Shown: piece after piece, positions 25,747-34,373 of the stretch
Position numbering within the stretch: position 1 is the first letter of the stretch
Layout: the number at the start of each line of letters is the position of its first letter
From: Planctomycetota bacterium
Lineage (GTDB): Bacteria > Planctomycetota > SZUA-567 > H5-PLA8
Direction of reading: 5' to 3'
Length of the DNA stretch: 64,000 nt
Assembly: GCA_015075375.1 (NCBI GenBank)
Contig: JABTUM010000003.1
Coordinates: forward strand, 620,001 to 684,000
Made by a program: the position numbers and the translations under genes
The notes under the pieces: generated by a model
What the model saw: the letters and a program-made list of their open reading frames with translations, nothing else
Databases searched by the model: none
Told to the model about the DNA's origin: nothing

Positions 25747-28187
25747 GCGAGTCGGCTGATACCTTGCGCCGGCGGATCACGGAACTCGTTCGTGAGTATT
25801 CCGCCGCTGCGTGGCCGCCCAGCACCTTCGATCCGGAGCGTTCGACGGTCCCGGTAAGCGGCCGTGTATTCGACGCGGACGATGTTTCCGCGCTCGTGGA
25901 AAGCGGTCTGGATTTCTGGTTAACGGCGGGACGTTTCGCCGATCGATTCGAAAAAGAGTTCGCCGCATGGGTAGGCGCACGGTTCGCCCTGCTTGTGAAT
26001 TCGGGCTCAAGCGCAAACCTGCTTGCGTTCACCACCTTAACGGCCCAGGAATTGGGCGACCGGCGCATACAGCCCGGTGATGAGGTCATTACCGCCGCAG
26101 TGGGATTTCCCACCACTTTAAATCCAATCCTTCAAAACGGCGCGGTTCCGGTATTCCTGGACGTCGAACCGCGCACCTGGAATATCCGCGCGGACCTACT
26201 GGCCGAAGCCATTGGTCCTCGCACCAAAGCGATTTTCGTAGCCCACACGCTGGGCAATCCATTCAATCTGGATGCCGTTATGAAGGTGGTCGAGCAGCAC
26301 AATCTATGGCTCATCGAGGATTGCTGTGACGCGCTGGGCTCCACGTACCGCGGCAAGAAAGTCGGCACCTTTGGGCACCTGGCCACTGCCAGCTTCTACC
26401 CCGCTCACCATATTACAATGGGCGAGGGAGGCGCGGTGCTGATCAACGACGGGAAACTGAAGCGCTTCGCCGAATCGTTCAGGGATTGGGGACGGGATTG
26501 CTGGTGCCCGCCTGGTGTGGACAACACCTGCGGCAAGCGATTCGGCTGGCAGTTGGGTCAATTACCGGAAGGCTACGATCACAAATACATTTATTCACGC
26601 ATTGGGTATAACCTAAAGGCCACGGACATGCAGGCCGCCGTGGGTTGCTCCCAGTTAAAGAAGCTTCCCGCATTCATTGAGGCCAGGCACCGCAATTACG
26701 AAGCATTACATAAAGGGCTGAAGGCTTTCGAGGACTTTTTCCTGCTTCCACAGGCCACGCCGGACAGCGAGCCGAGTTGGTTCGGGTTCCCGGTTGGCGT
26801 CCGCGAGGATGCACCCTTTTCTCGCGAGGATTTCATTCGATATCTGCATCAGCACCGCATTGCCACGCGGCTCCTGTTTGCGGGCAACCTTCTGCGCCAG
26901 CCGGCGTACGCCCAAACGCCCGGACGCACCGTGGGCGACCTGACCCAATCCGATTTTGCCATGCGCCAGGTCTTGTGGCTGGGCGTGTACCCGGGGCTGA
27001 CCATCGAGCATATCGGGCATGTTCTGGAAACCATCAAGCGCTACTGCCAAGGCTTCTCGAAATCCTCTAAACCTTCCACCTCTCACCTGCCGGCAAACCC
27101 GGTCGCGTCAGCTCTCAAGAGCAACCCTGTGGTGGAGGAGGACACGGCTCAAATCGCTCGCGCTGCTTTGCCATGGGATCGGTTGTCGGGGCAAACGGTG
27201 CTCGTGGCAGGCGCAAACGGATTCTTGCCGGCTTACCTGATTGAGACGTTGTTGAAATTCAATGATTTGCACCCGCAAGCTCTACCCATTCGCGTCATTG
27301 GTACAGTACGAGATTTCCAACGCGGCCGGCAACGATTCGCGCATCATGCTCATCGCACGGATCTGTGCATCGTGTGTGCCGACGTAAGAGAGCGGCTGCG
27401 TCTACCCGACTCGGCAGATTACGTCATTCATGCCGCCAGCCAAGCAAGCCCCAAGTACTTCGGAAAGGACCCCACCGGCACCCTGGAAGCCAATGTATTA
27501 GGCGCGACGCATTTGCTTCAATGGTCCCGCGATCGGGCGGTCAAGGGGTTCCTCTACTTCAGTTCCAGCGAAGTTTATGGGCAAATTCCGCCCGAGCGCA
27601 TGCCTGTCAAGGAAACCGATTATGGCTTCCTTGATCCCCTCGATATCCGTTCCTGCTACGGCGAAAGCAAGCGGATGAGCGAAAATATCTGCGTGAGCTG
27701 GGCGCATCAATTTGGCATGAATGTTCGGATCGTTCGCCCATTTCATACCTACGGCCCGGGCATGAGGCTAGACGACGGTCGCGTATTTGCCGCCTTTGTG
27801 GCACATGCGCTTCAGGGCCAGGACATTGAGATGAACAGCGACGGTAGCGCACTGCGCTGTTTTTGCTATCTGGCGGACGCCACGTTGGCGTTCCTGACCG
27901 TGTTGCTTAAAGGCGAAAGCGGACAAGCCTATAACGTAGGGAATCCGGAAGGCGAATGTAGCGTTTTTGAGCTTGGCCAATTGCTTTGCTCACTAAGTCC
28001 GCACCCTCGACTAAAGGTAATTCGAACCCAAGCGCCTGCGCAAAGCGGTTACCTTAAGAGTCCCTTGTCACGCATTTGCCCCGACATTTCCAAGCTGAAA
28101 GCCCTGGGCTGGAGCCCTTCCACATCTCTACGTTCAGGTTTTGAGCGCACGATTCGGAGCTACACCGCATGCTCGACGAACTCGTAA
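25743..28187 (+). CDS. rfbH: RfbH (CDP-4-keto-6-deoxyglucose 3-dehydrase, E1) fused to an SDR epimerase/reductase
   Basis: 814 residues, two enzymes in one frame. Residues 1-435 are E1, the PLP/PMP and [2Fe-2S] enzyme that removes the C3 hydroxyl. The aminotransferase Lys is replaced by His (H222/H223 in YPAHHITMGEGG). The iron-sulfur ligands fit the E1 pattern exactly: C195-x57-C253-x1-C255-x7-C263. A Ser/Pro-rich linker, about 440-475, joins a complete extended SDR domain (about 480-814). That domain has GANGFLPA from G490, SSSEVYG and Y639-x3-K643. The SDR part could be the following 4-keto reductase or epimerase, or act on the product of the downstream transketolase. RfbH is normally a separate protein of about 437 residues. 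No E3-type reductase gene is seen nearby. Confidence 0.92.
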   Translation: MSESADTLRRRITELVREYSAAAWPPSTFDPERSTVPVSGRVFDADDVSALVESGLDFWLTAGRFADRFEKEFAAWVGARFALLVNSGSSANLLAFTTLTAQELGDRRIQPGDEVITAAVGFPTTLNPILQNGAVPVFLDVEPRTWNIRADLLAEAIGPRTKAIFVAHTLGNPFNLDAVMKVVEQHNLWLIEDCCDALGSTYRGKKVGTFGHLATASFYPAHHITMGEGGAVLINDGKLKRFAESFRDWGRDCWCPPGVDNTCGKRFGWQLGQLPEGYDHKYIYSRIGYNLKATDMQAAVGCSQLKKLPAFIEARHRNYEALHKGLKAFEDFFLLPQATPDSEPSWFGFPVGVREDAPFSREDFIRYLHQHRIATRLLFAGNLLRQPAYAQTPGRTVGDLTQSDFAMRQVLWLGVYPGLTIEHIGHVLETIKRYCQGFSKSSKPSTSHLPANPVASALKSNPVVEEDTAQIARAALPWDRLSGQTVLVAGANGFLPAYLIETLLKFNDLHPQALPIRVIGTVRDFQRGRQRFAHHAHRTDLCIVCADVRERLRLPDSADYVIHAASQASPKYFGKDPTGTLEANVLGATHLLQWSRDRAVKGFLYFSSSEVYGQIPPERMPVKETDYGFLDPLDIRSCYGESKRMSENICVSWAHQFGMNVRIVRPFHTYGPGMRLDDGRVFAAFVAHALQGQDIEMNSDGSALRCFCYLADATLAFLTVLLKGESGQAYNVGNPEGECSVFELGQLLCSLSPHPRLKVIRTQAPAQSGYLKSPLSRICPDISKLKALGWSPSTSLRSGFERTIRSYTACSTNS

Positions 28188-29095
28188 GGCGCCACGCCGA
28201 GGGCTCGCTTGCGAAGTCCGAATACATCGAAGCGATGTTCGAGTCTCACTCCGCGCTCTTCAAGTATGCCGACCTGCTATCCACTACGGACCTATCCAAA
28301 ATAGAGATTCGCGACGGACAGGTGCTAGTAACCGTACGCAGTTCTGGGATTCAGCTCGAATGCGACCGCTACGATACCCGCCAAGCGCCGTTCGAGATTC
28401 TTAATTTTAAGGCTTACGAACCCGCGCTGGCGCGAGCCATGCTTGCCGCGATCAAGCCCGGCGACACCGTTTGGGATATTGGCGCCAATATGGGTTATTA
28501 CGCCCTTACCTTCGCAAAGCTGGCTCCCTTGGCCAATGTTTGGGCCTTCGAGCCCTTGCCTGTTACTTTCGGCCGCCTACAGCGCAACGCACTTCTTAAT
28601 GGCCTCTCCAACCTCAAGCTGGAAAATGTCGGATTTTTGGATGAAAATAAAGAGGTGGATTTTTACTTCGAGCCAGCGTTAAGTGTTCGCGCATCCGCCG
28701 CCAACCTGGCGGGAGATTCCTCAGTTCAGACCGTTCGTGGCCGTGTTCATCGGCTGGACGATTTCGCCCAAGCACGCGGCCTTAAGGCCGATGTAATCAA
28801 GTGCGACTGCGAAGGCGCGGAGCTATTCGTTTTTAAAGGGGCCTTAGAGGTGTTGGGCACCCAAAAGCCTATCGTATTTTCAGAAATGCTTCGAAAATGG
28901 TCGTTGAAATTCGGTTATCATCCCAACGATCTGATCACTCTGTTTAGCCGTTTGGGGTACAAGTGCTACCGATTCGAAGGCGAGAAGCTGATCTTTACCC
29001 CGGAAGTGTTTGATCGAACCGAGGCAACGAACTTCGCATTTCTGCATGACGAGCGGCACGCGGCGTACATCAAGGCCTGGACTTCCAAGCCCTAG
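28169..29095 (+). CDS. FkbM family methyltransferase
   Basis: 308 residues. SAM-binding signature GDTVWDIGANMGYYALTFAK, followed by VWAFEPLPVTFGRLQRN and DVIKCDCEGAELFVFKG, the FkbM pattern. These enzymes O-methylate sugars or polyketides. The start overlaps the preceding fusion gene by 19 nt, so translation is coupled. In this cluster it probably methylates the deoxysugar after or before transfer. It is the second methyltransferase in the locus after the TylF-like one. Confidence 0.88.
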   Translation: MLDELVRRHAEGSLAKSEYIEAMFESHSALFKYADLLSTTDLSKIEIRDGQVLVTVRSSGIQLECDRYDTRQAPFEILNFKAYEPALARAMLAAIKPGDTVWDIGANMGYYALTFAKLAPLANVWAFEPLPVTFGRLQRNALLNGLSNLKLENVGFLDENKEVDFYFEPALSVRASAANLAGDSSVQTVRGRVHRLDDFAQARGLKADVIKCDCEGAELFVFKGALEVLGTQKPIVFSEMLRKWSLKFGYHPNDLITLFSRLGYKCYRFEGEKLIFTPEVFDRTEATNFAFLHDERHAAYIKAWTSKP

Positions 29096-29110
29096 ACACA
29101 AGGAAAGCGC

Positions 29111-29932
29111 ATGCCCGGCGAAAGCGATCATTCTGTTGCGCTTGCGAACCGAATACGCATGCATTCCCTGCGTATGATTCACACCGCACAAGCCTCGCAT
29201 ATCGGGACGTGCCTTTCGATTGCCGATTTGCTGGCCGTGCTATACCACGATTTCCTCCGCGTTTCGCCCGCGACTCTGAACGCAGAGGACCGGGACCGCT
29301 TTATTCTCAGCAAGGGACACGGCGCGGCCGCGCTTTATGCGGTGTTGGCCGAGCGTGGATTCTTTCCCATTGCCGAGCTGGATTCGTACAACCGGGACGG
29401 TTCGCGTCTGACCGGGCACGCTAGCCATCATGTGCCTGGCGTTGAATTGTCGACAGGATCTTTGGGCCATGGCCTTTCGGTTGGCGCCGGCCTTGCTTTG
29501 GCCGCCAAGCGACTGAACCTGCCCTATCGCACGGTGGTGCTCCTGAGTGATGGCGAATTGGACGAAGGGTCCAACTGGGAGGCCGCGCTCTTCGCCGGCC
29601 ACCACCAGCTCGATCGATTGGTTGCCATTGTCGACTATAACAAGATTCAGAGCTACGGCTCCGTGCGGGAAGTGCTCGATCTGGAACCGCTGACGGATAA
29701 GTGGCGTGCGTTTCGCTGGTATGTGACGGAAATCGACGGGCACCAGCATGACCAGATACGAAGCGCGTTGAATCGCATCCCCTCCGATTCCAGCCAGCCC
29801 AGCGTCCTGATCGCTCACACCGTAAAAGGCAAAGGCGTGAGCTATATGGAGCATCAACTGGCTTGGCATTACAAATCTCCTTCGCAGGAACAGCTTCGGA
29901 GCGCGCTCGCCGAACTGGAGGCGCAGCCTTGA
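29111..29932 (+). CDS. Transketolase-like, N-terminal (thiamine diphosphate-binding) subunit
   Basis: 273 residues, the pyrophosphate-binding half of transketolase. Motifs include RDRFILSKGHGAAALYAVL, TGSLGHGLSVGAGLALAAK and the thiamine diphosphate-metal site SDGELDEGSNWEA to VDYNKIQ. The C-terminal half is the next gene, overlapped by TTGA. Split transketolases occur in archaea and in bacterial secondary sugar pathways. Its place directly behind rfbFGH and FkbM, in a translationally coupled operon, suggests a role in modifying the CDP-sugar rather than in central metabolism. Transfer of a two-carbon unit to the 4-keto sugar is the natural guess. Confidence 0.88.
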   Translation: MPGESDHSVALANRIRMHSLRMIHTAQASHIGTCLSIADLLAVLYHDFLRVSPATLNAEDRDRFILSKGHGAAALYAVLAERGFFPIAELDSYNRDGSRLTGHASHHVPGVELSTGSLGHGLSVGAGLALAAKRLNLPYRTVVLLSDGELDEGSNWEAALFAGHHQLDRLVAIVDYNKIQSYGSVREVLDLEPLTDKWRAFRWYVTEIDGHQHDQIRSALNRIPSDSSQPSVLIAHTVKGKGVSYMEHQLAWHYKSPSQEQLRSALAELEAQP

Positions 29933-30855
29933 GACTTGCGTTTGTAAACTCACTTTGCAAACTCGCGGAGAAAGATGATCGTCTCTGGCTGGTATGCGGC
30001 GATTTGGGGTATGGAGTGCTGGATGAATTCGCTCGCCGATTTCCGAACCGATTTATAAACGCGGGTGTGGCCGAACAAAACATGGCCGGTGTAGCCGCCG
30101 GACTTGCTCAAGCAGGCCAAAGAGTATTCGTCTACTCGATCGCCAACTTTCCAGTCATGCGATGCATGGAACAAATCCGTAACGATATCGCATACCACCG
30201 GCTTCCTGTGTGTGTCGTGACGGTGGGAGGCGGGTTGGTGTACGGCGGACACGGTTACTCGCATCACGGCGTCGAAGACTTGGCGATGATGCACGTACTC
30301 CCGAATATGACCGTCTTTGCACCGGCCGATCCCGTGGAAACTCGACTGGTAACCGAAGCCGCCGCCAGCATCGATGGTCCCGTTTACTTACGACTGGGAC
30401 GCGGCGGGGAAGCTACCTTGCATAAGCAGGCTCCGGCCTTCGCTGTTGGAAAAGCTTTATGCCTTCGAAAGGGCGCGACATTGGCCCTTTTCTCAACCGG
30501 CGGCATTTTAGAGCCTGTTCTATCGGCCGCCGAAGCGCTCACGGTTCTTGGCCACCCACCCAGCGTGTACAGTCTGCCTACTTTTTTCCCACTCGATGAG
30601 GAGACGATTGCCGCAGAAAGCAGGCGATGCCAAGCCATCGTGACCATCGAGGAACACGGCCGAGGCGGACTGGCCGCGTTGACGGCCGAAGTCCTGGCGC
30701 AATCCGGCGGGGGTGCCCGATTGATTCCGATCCGACTGCCCCGCGAACCCCTTGCGGAATCTGGAAGCCACGCGTACCTGCGCGAACGACAGGGCTTATC
30801 CGCGGCGGCCATGGTTCAGCACATTCAGACAACGCTTGCCGCTTGGGCGAAGTAA
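29929..30855 (+). CDS. Transketolase-like, C-terminal (pyrimidine-binding) subunit
   Basis: 308 residues beginning at a TTG that overlaps the previous stop as TTGA, so the sequence starts LRLAFVNSLCKLAEKD, where families of this type begin. A farther in-frame TTG would overlap the previous gene by 70 nt and is rejected. The catalytic Glu that activates the thiamine ring is in RFINAGVAEQNMAGVAAG. VTVGGGLVYGGHGYSHHGVEDLAMM matches the family. It forms the active site with the N-terminal subunit at the dimer interface. It ends the coupled operon; the next gene begins 158 nt later in GC-richer DNA. Confidence 0.88.
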   Translation: MRLAFVNSLCKLAEKDDRLWLVCGDLGYGVLDEFARRFPNRFINAGVAEQNMAGVAAGLAQAGQRVFVYSIANFPVMRCMEQIRNDIAYHRLPVCVVTVGGGLVYGGHGYSHHGVEDLAMMHVLPNMTVFAPADPVETRLVTEAAASIDGPVYLRLGRGGEATLHKQAPAFAVGKALCLRKGATLALFSTGGILEPVLSAAEALTVLGHPPSVYSLPTFFPLDEETIAAESRRCQAIVTIEEHGRGGLAALTAEVLAQSGGGARLIPIRLPREPLAESGSHAYLRERQGLSAAAMVQHIQTTLAAWAK

Positions 30856-31013
30856 CCATTGTCTGCATTCTTTCATGGCCTCCATCGGATATCGTACTAT
30901 ACCTTGGCGACGCTTCCCGATCGCAAGATTCGTGTGAGGACACTACACAAACTCTCCTATCTAAGTTCAGGAAACAATCCCTACCCATACGCAAAGCCCG
31001 GAGATTTAACGTC

Positions 31014-32552
31014 ATGTCGCGCAAGCCCCACATCTCTGCAACCTCTCAATCGGTCCCATCCGGATTCGCCCGCCCCGCCAACCTGATCGGGTCCGCTTGG
31101 TTGCCGGCGGCGGAGGGGCGGACGTTCGAAAGCCGCAGTCCGGCGGATGGGCGGAAGGTGGTGGGGGTGTTTCCGCGGTCGGGGCGGGAGGAGGCCGAGG
31201 CGGCGGTGGCGGCGGCCAAGGGGGCTTACGATGCCTGGCGGCTGACGCCGCCTCCGTTACGCGGGGCGGTTTTGCGGCAATGCGCGGCGGTGCTGCGCGA
31301 GCGCAAAGAGGCGCTCTCGCGGCTGATGTCGCTCGAGATGGGCAAGCCTCTGGTCGAATCACGAGGCGACGTGCAGGAGGCGATCGACTGCGCGGAGTAT
31401 TACAGCGGCGAGGGGCGGCGGCTCTTTGGCGATACGTCGACGAGCGAGCTGCCCAGCAAGTTTGCGATGGCCGTGCGCGTGCCGGTGGGCGTGTGCGGGA
31501 TGATCACGCCTTGGAATTTTCCTGTGGCGATCCCGGCGTGGAAAATCTTCCCGGCGATCTTGTGCGGCAATACGGTGGTCTTCAAGCCGGCGGAGGATGC
31601 GCCGGCGTGCGGCGCGGCGTTCGCCGCGGCGCTTCGGGATGCCGGCGTGCCGCCGGGCGTCGTGAATCTCGTGCAGGGCTTCGGCGAAGAAGTCGGCGCG
31701 GCGCTGGTGCATCATCCGGACGTGCGCCTGATCAGCTTCACGGGTTCGTGCGAGACCGGCAGCCTGATCGCGGGTGCGTGCGGGCAGAACTTGAAGCGCT
31801 GCAGCCTCGAGATGGGCGGCAAGAACGCGCAGATCGTGATGGACGACGCGGACCTGGACCTCGCACTGGAAGGCGCGCTGTGGGGCGCGTTCGGGACGGC
31901 CGGGCAGCGCTGCACGGCGACGAGCCGCCTGATCCTGCACCGCAAGATCAAGCGTACATTCGTGAAGCGGCTGGTCGCGGCGGCTCGGAAGCTGCGCTTG
32001 GGCGATCCGCTGAACGAACGGCACCAGATCGGACCTCTCGTGAACGAAGCGCAGCGGGAGCGCGTCGAGCGCTACGTGGCGATCGGGCAGGAAGAAGGCG
32101 CGAAATTGCTTTGCGGCGGGCGGCGGCCGGCTGGAGCTGCGTTCAAGCACGGCTGGTACTACGAGCCCACGATCTTCGACGGCGTGACGCCGGATATGCG
32201 CATCGCACAGGAAGAAATCTTCGGGCCGGTCACCGCGGCGATTGAAGTGAAAAGCTTCGAGCAGGCGGTTGAAGTGTTGAACGGAACCGCGTACGGGCTT
32301 TCGAGCAGCATCTACACGCGCGACGTGAACCGCGCGTTCCGCGCCATCCGCGACCTGGAAGCCGGGATTACCTACATCAACGGTCCGACCATCGGCGCCG
32401 AAGTCCACATGCCGTTCGGCGGCGTGAAGAACACCGGAAACGGGCACCGCGAAGCCGGGCAGGCCGTGCTGGATGTCTTCAGCGAATGGAAGAGCGTGTA
32501 CGTCGATTACAGCGGCAAGCTGCAGAAGGCGCAGATCGACGTGCAGGCGTAG
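31014..32552 (+). CDS. NAD(P)-dependent aldehyde dehydrogenase
   Basis: 512 residues. The nucleotide-binding stretch is TPWNFPVAIPAWKIFPAILC. The general-base Glu is in LEMGGKNAQIV, and the catalytic Cys is in GTAGQRCTATSR. EEIFGPVTAAIEV and PFGGVKNTGNGHREAG complete the family pattern. The ATG at 31014 follows GGAGA by about 9 nt. It heads a + strand run of genes with gaps of 8-92 nt through 40062, so it may share an operon with the second glycan cluster. The aldehyde is unknown. Its resemblance to alpha-aminoadipic semialdehyde-type enzymes is only general. Confidence 0.92.
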   Translation: MSRKPHISATSQSVPSGFARPANLIGSAWLPAAEGRTFESRSPADGRKVVGVFPRSGREEAEAAVAAAKGAYDAWRLTPPPLRGAVLRQCAAVLRERKEALSRLMSLEMGKPLVESRGDVQEAIDCAEYYSGEGRRLFGDTSTSELPSKFAMAVRVPVGVCGMITPWNFPVAIPAWKIFPAILCGNTVVFKPAEDAPACGAAFAAALRDAGVPPGVVNLVQGFGEEVGAALVHHPDVRLISFTGSCETGSLIAGACGQNLKRCSLEMGGKNAQIVMDDADLDLALEGALWGAFGTAGQRCTATSRLILHRKIKRTFVKRLVAAARKLRLGDPLNERHQIGPLVNEAQRERVERYVAIGQEEGAKLLCGGRRPAGAAFKHGWYYEPTIFDGVTPDMRIAQEEIFGPVTAAIEVKSFEQAVEVLNGTAYGLSSSIYTRDVNRAFRAIRDLEAGITYINGPTIGAEVHMPFGGVKNTGNGHREAGQAVLDVFSEWKSVYVDYSGKLQKAQIDVQA

Positions 32553-32569
32553 CGCGAGACGGACCACGC

Positions 32570-34339
32570 ATGCCGCCGGCTCCGACCGCTCCTGAAGCCG
32601 CCGTCCGCCGCGACGGGAGCGGCTTGCTAACTCAAGCGCTGATCGCGCTGGCGCTCCTGGGCGGGCTCGTCCAGGGCGTACGCTTCTGGTGGGTGAGCGA
32701 CGACGCGTACATCGGCTACCGTTACGCCAAGCACCTTTATCAAGGCCATGGACTTGTCTTTAACCTGGGCGAGCGGGTGGAGGGTTTCACCGATCTGCTC
32801 TGGGTGCTGTGGTGCAGCCTCGCGTTTCCGTGCGGCGTCACACCGGAGACCTGGGCCAACGTTTCGGGGATCGCGTGCTTCGGAGCCACGATCCTACTGC
32901 TGGCGTGGTTGCACCGGCGATGGGCGCGGCAGGCGCATCCGGCCGCGACGCTCACCCTGCCCTTCGCGGCGCTGGCGGCGGGATTGCATCCCGACTGGGC
33001 GGTCTACGCCACCGGCGGCTTGGAGACCTCGGCCTTCACGGCAGCGCTGGTCTGTGGCTTCGCGTGTCTGGTGATGCTCAATGAAAAGCGTTGGGCGCCT
33101 TGGGCGGCCGGAGCGAGCTTTGCCGTAGCAGGACTGCTGCGGCCGGACGGGGTGCTGCCCGCGTTTCTCGCAGGCCTGTACGTGCTTTGGCGCGGCACTC
33201 CGCGGCTTGTCACGGCGTTGCGCTACGCCGGTTCCTTTTTGGTGTTGTGGACGCCGGCACAAGCTTGGCGCATGTCTTACTACGGCGACTTCTTTCCGAA
33301 TACCTACTACGCGAAATCGGCCAACCTTCCGTACTACAGCCAGGGGCTTTACTACGTCTGGACGTATGTGGAAGTCTATTGGCCGCTGGCGGCGGTGCCG
33401 GCGCTGTGGCTGGCGTGGCTGGCGTGGACGGGCTGGAAGTCCCGCGCAAGCGAGCTTGCCGGCCGCGACGCGGACGCGCCGCTGGTGGTTTTAGCCGGAG
33501 CCGTCGCGCTGGCGTATACGTTTTACGTGGCGCGCGTGGGCGGCGATTTCATGTTTTCGCGCCTGTTGATTCCGGCGACGCCGTTCGCGCTGTTGGTGCT
33601 GGATTACACGCTGCTGCGCATCCTGGGGCGATGGCCCGCGCTGGGCTTGGCCGCGGTGCTGATCCTGGCGGGGCATCCGTTCTGGACGGCTTTCAAACAA
33701 GACCGAATGGACTACGGGCGCGGCATTTCCAACGAGCGGCTGTATTACATGGACGTCATGCAAGGCCCGTACCTCGATTACACGGGCGAGACGCTGCGGC
33801 GTTACTTCGAGGGGCTTCCCGTGCGCATGCTGATGCCGGGCTCCGAAGCGCGCGTGATTTACCGCGCCGAGGTTCCCTACGCGCTGGAGGTCCACGGGCT
33901 GACGGACGCGCATGTCGCTCGCCAGCCGCTACCGGATCGCGGCCGGCCCGGGCACGAGAAGGTGGCGTCGCCGGATTACATCCTGGTCGAGCGTGCGGTG
34001 CACTTCACGACCAGCGAACCGGGCTATTACATGTTCGTCGGCGGGGACCGGCATATCCCCTACATGGAGATCCATATCGAACGCGCGCGGGTTTTCGTGC
34101 TGACGTGGCATCCGCAGATCATGAAAGCGTTGCAGAAGCGCGGCGTGCAGGTGCCCGATTTCCTCGGCGATCTGGACCGCACGATTGCCGAATTGGACCG
34201 CCTCAGCGATGCGGAGGTTGCAGATCTGTACCGAAAGCTCTCGAACTTTTATTTCATTCACGTTCCCGATCCGGAGCGCGAAAGGGCATTCAAAAAAAGG
34301 CTGGCAGGCACCTCCCAAGGGAATGAGATAGATCTTTGA
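32570..34339 (+). CDS. AftB-like GT-C membrane glycosyltransferase, paralogue 1
   Basis: 589 residues with about ten membrane helices and a soluble C-terminal domain. The first periplasmic loop reads WWVSDDAYIGYRYAKHL, then GLVFNLGERVEGFTDLLW. This DDAxIxxRYAxxL...GLVxNxGERVEGxT pattern is that of mycobacterial AftB, the terminal arabinofuranosyltransferase that uses decaprenyl-phosphoryl arabinose. The Asp pair is the likely catalytic site. The ATG at 32570 follows the aldehyde dehydrogenase stop by 17 nt. Two close paralogues are at 34374-36152 and 40059-41831. The exact sugar in this organism is not proven. Confidence 0.82.
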   Translation: MPPAPTAPEAAVRRDGSGLLTQALIALALLGGLVQGVRFWWVSDDAYIGYRYAKHLYQGHGLVFNLGERVEGFTDLLWVLWCSLAFPCGVTPETWANVSGIACFGATILLLAWLHRRWARQAHPAATLTLPFAALAAGLHPDWAVYATGGLETSAFTAALVCGFACLVMLNEKRWAPWAAGASFAVAGLLRPDGVLPAFLAGLYVLWRGTPRLVTALRYAGSFLVLWTPAQAWRMSYYGDFFPNTYYAKSANLPYYSQGLYYVWTYVEVYWPLAAVPALWLAWLAWTGWKSRASELAGRDADAPLVVLAGAVALAYTFYVARVGGDFMFSRLLIPATPFALLVLDYTLLRILGRWPALGLAAVLILAGHPFWTAFKQDRMDYGRGISNERLYYMDVMQGPYLDYTGETLRRYFEGLPVRMLMPGSEARVIYRAEVPYALEVHGLTDAHVARQPLPDRGRPGHEKVASPDYILVERAVHFTTSEPGYYMFVGGDRHIPYMEIHIERARVFVLTWHPQIMKALQKRGVQVPDFLGDLDRTIAELDRLSDAEVADLYRKLSNFYFIHVPDPERERAFKKRLAGTSQGNEIDL

Positions 34340-34373
34340 TGCCGATACACGGAACACCACGAGCCTAGCACGC

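Noticed and set aside
29863..29928. An upstream TTG start for the transketolase C-terminal subunit
   Set aside because: It would overlap the previous gene by 70 nt, and the added residues do not match the family; the TTGA overlap at 29929 is better.
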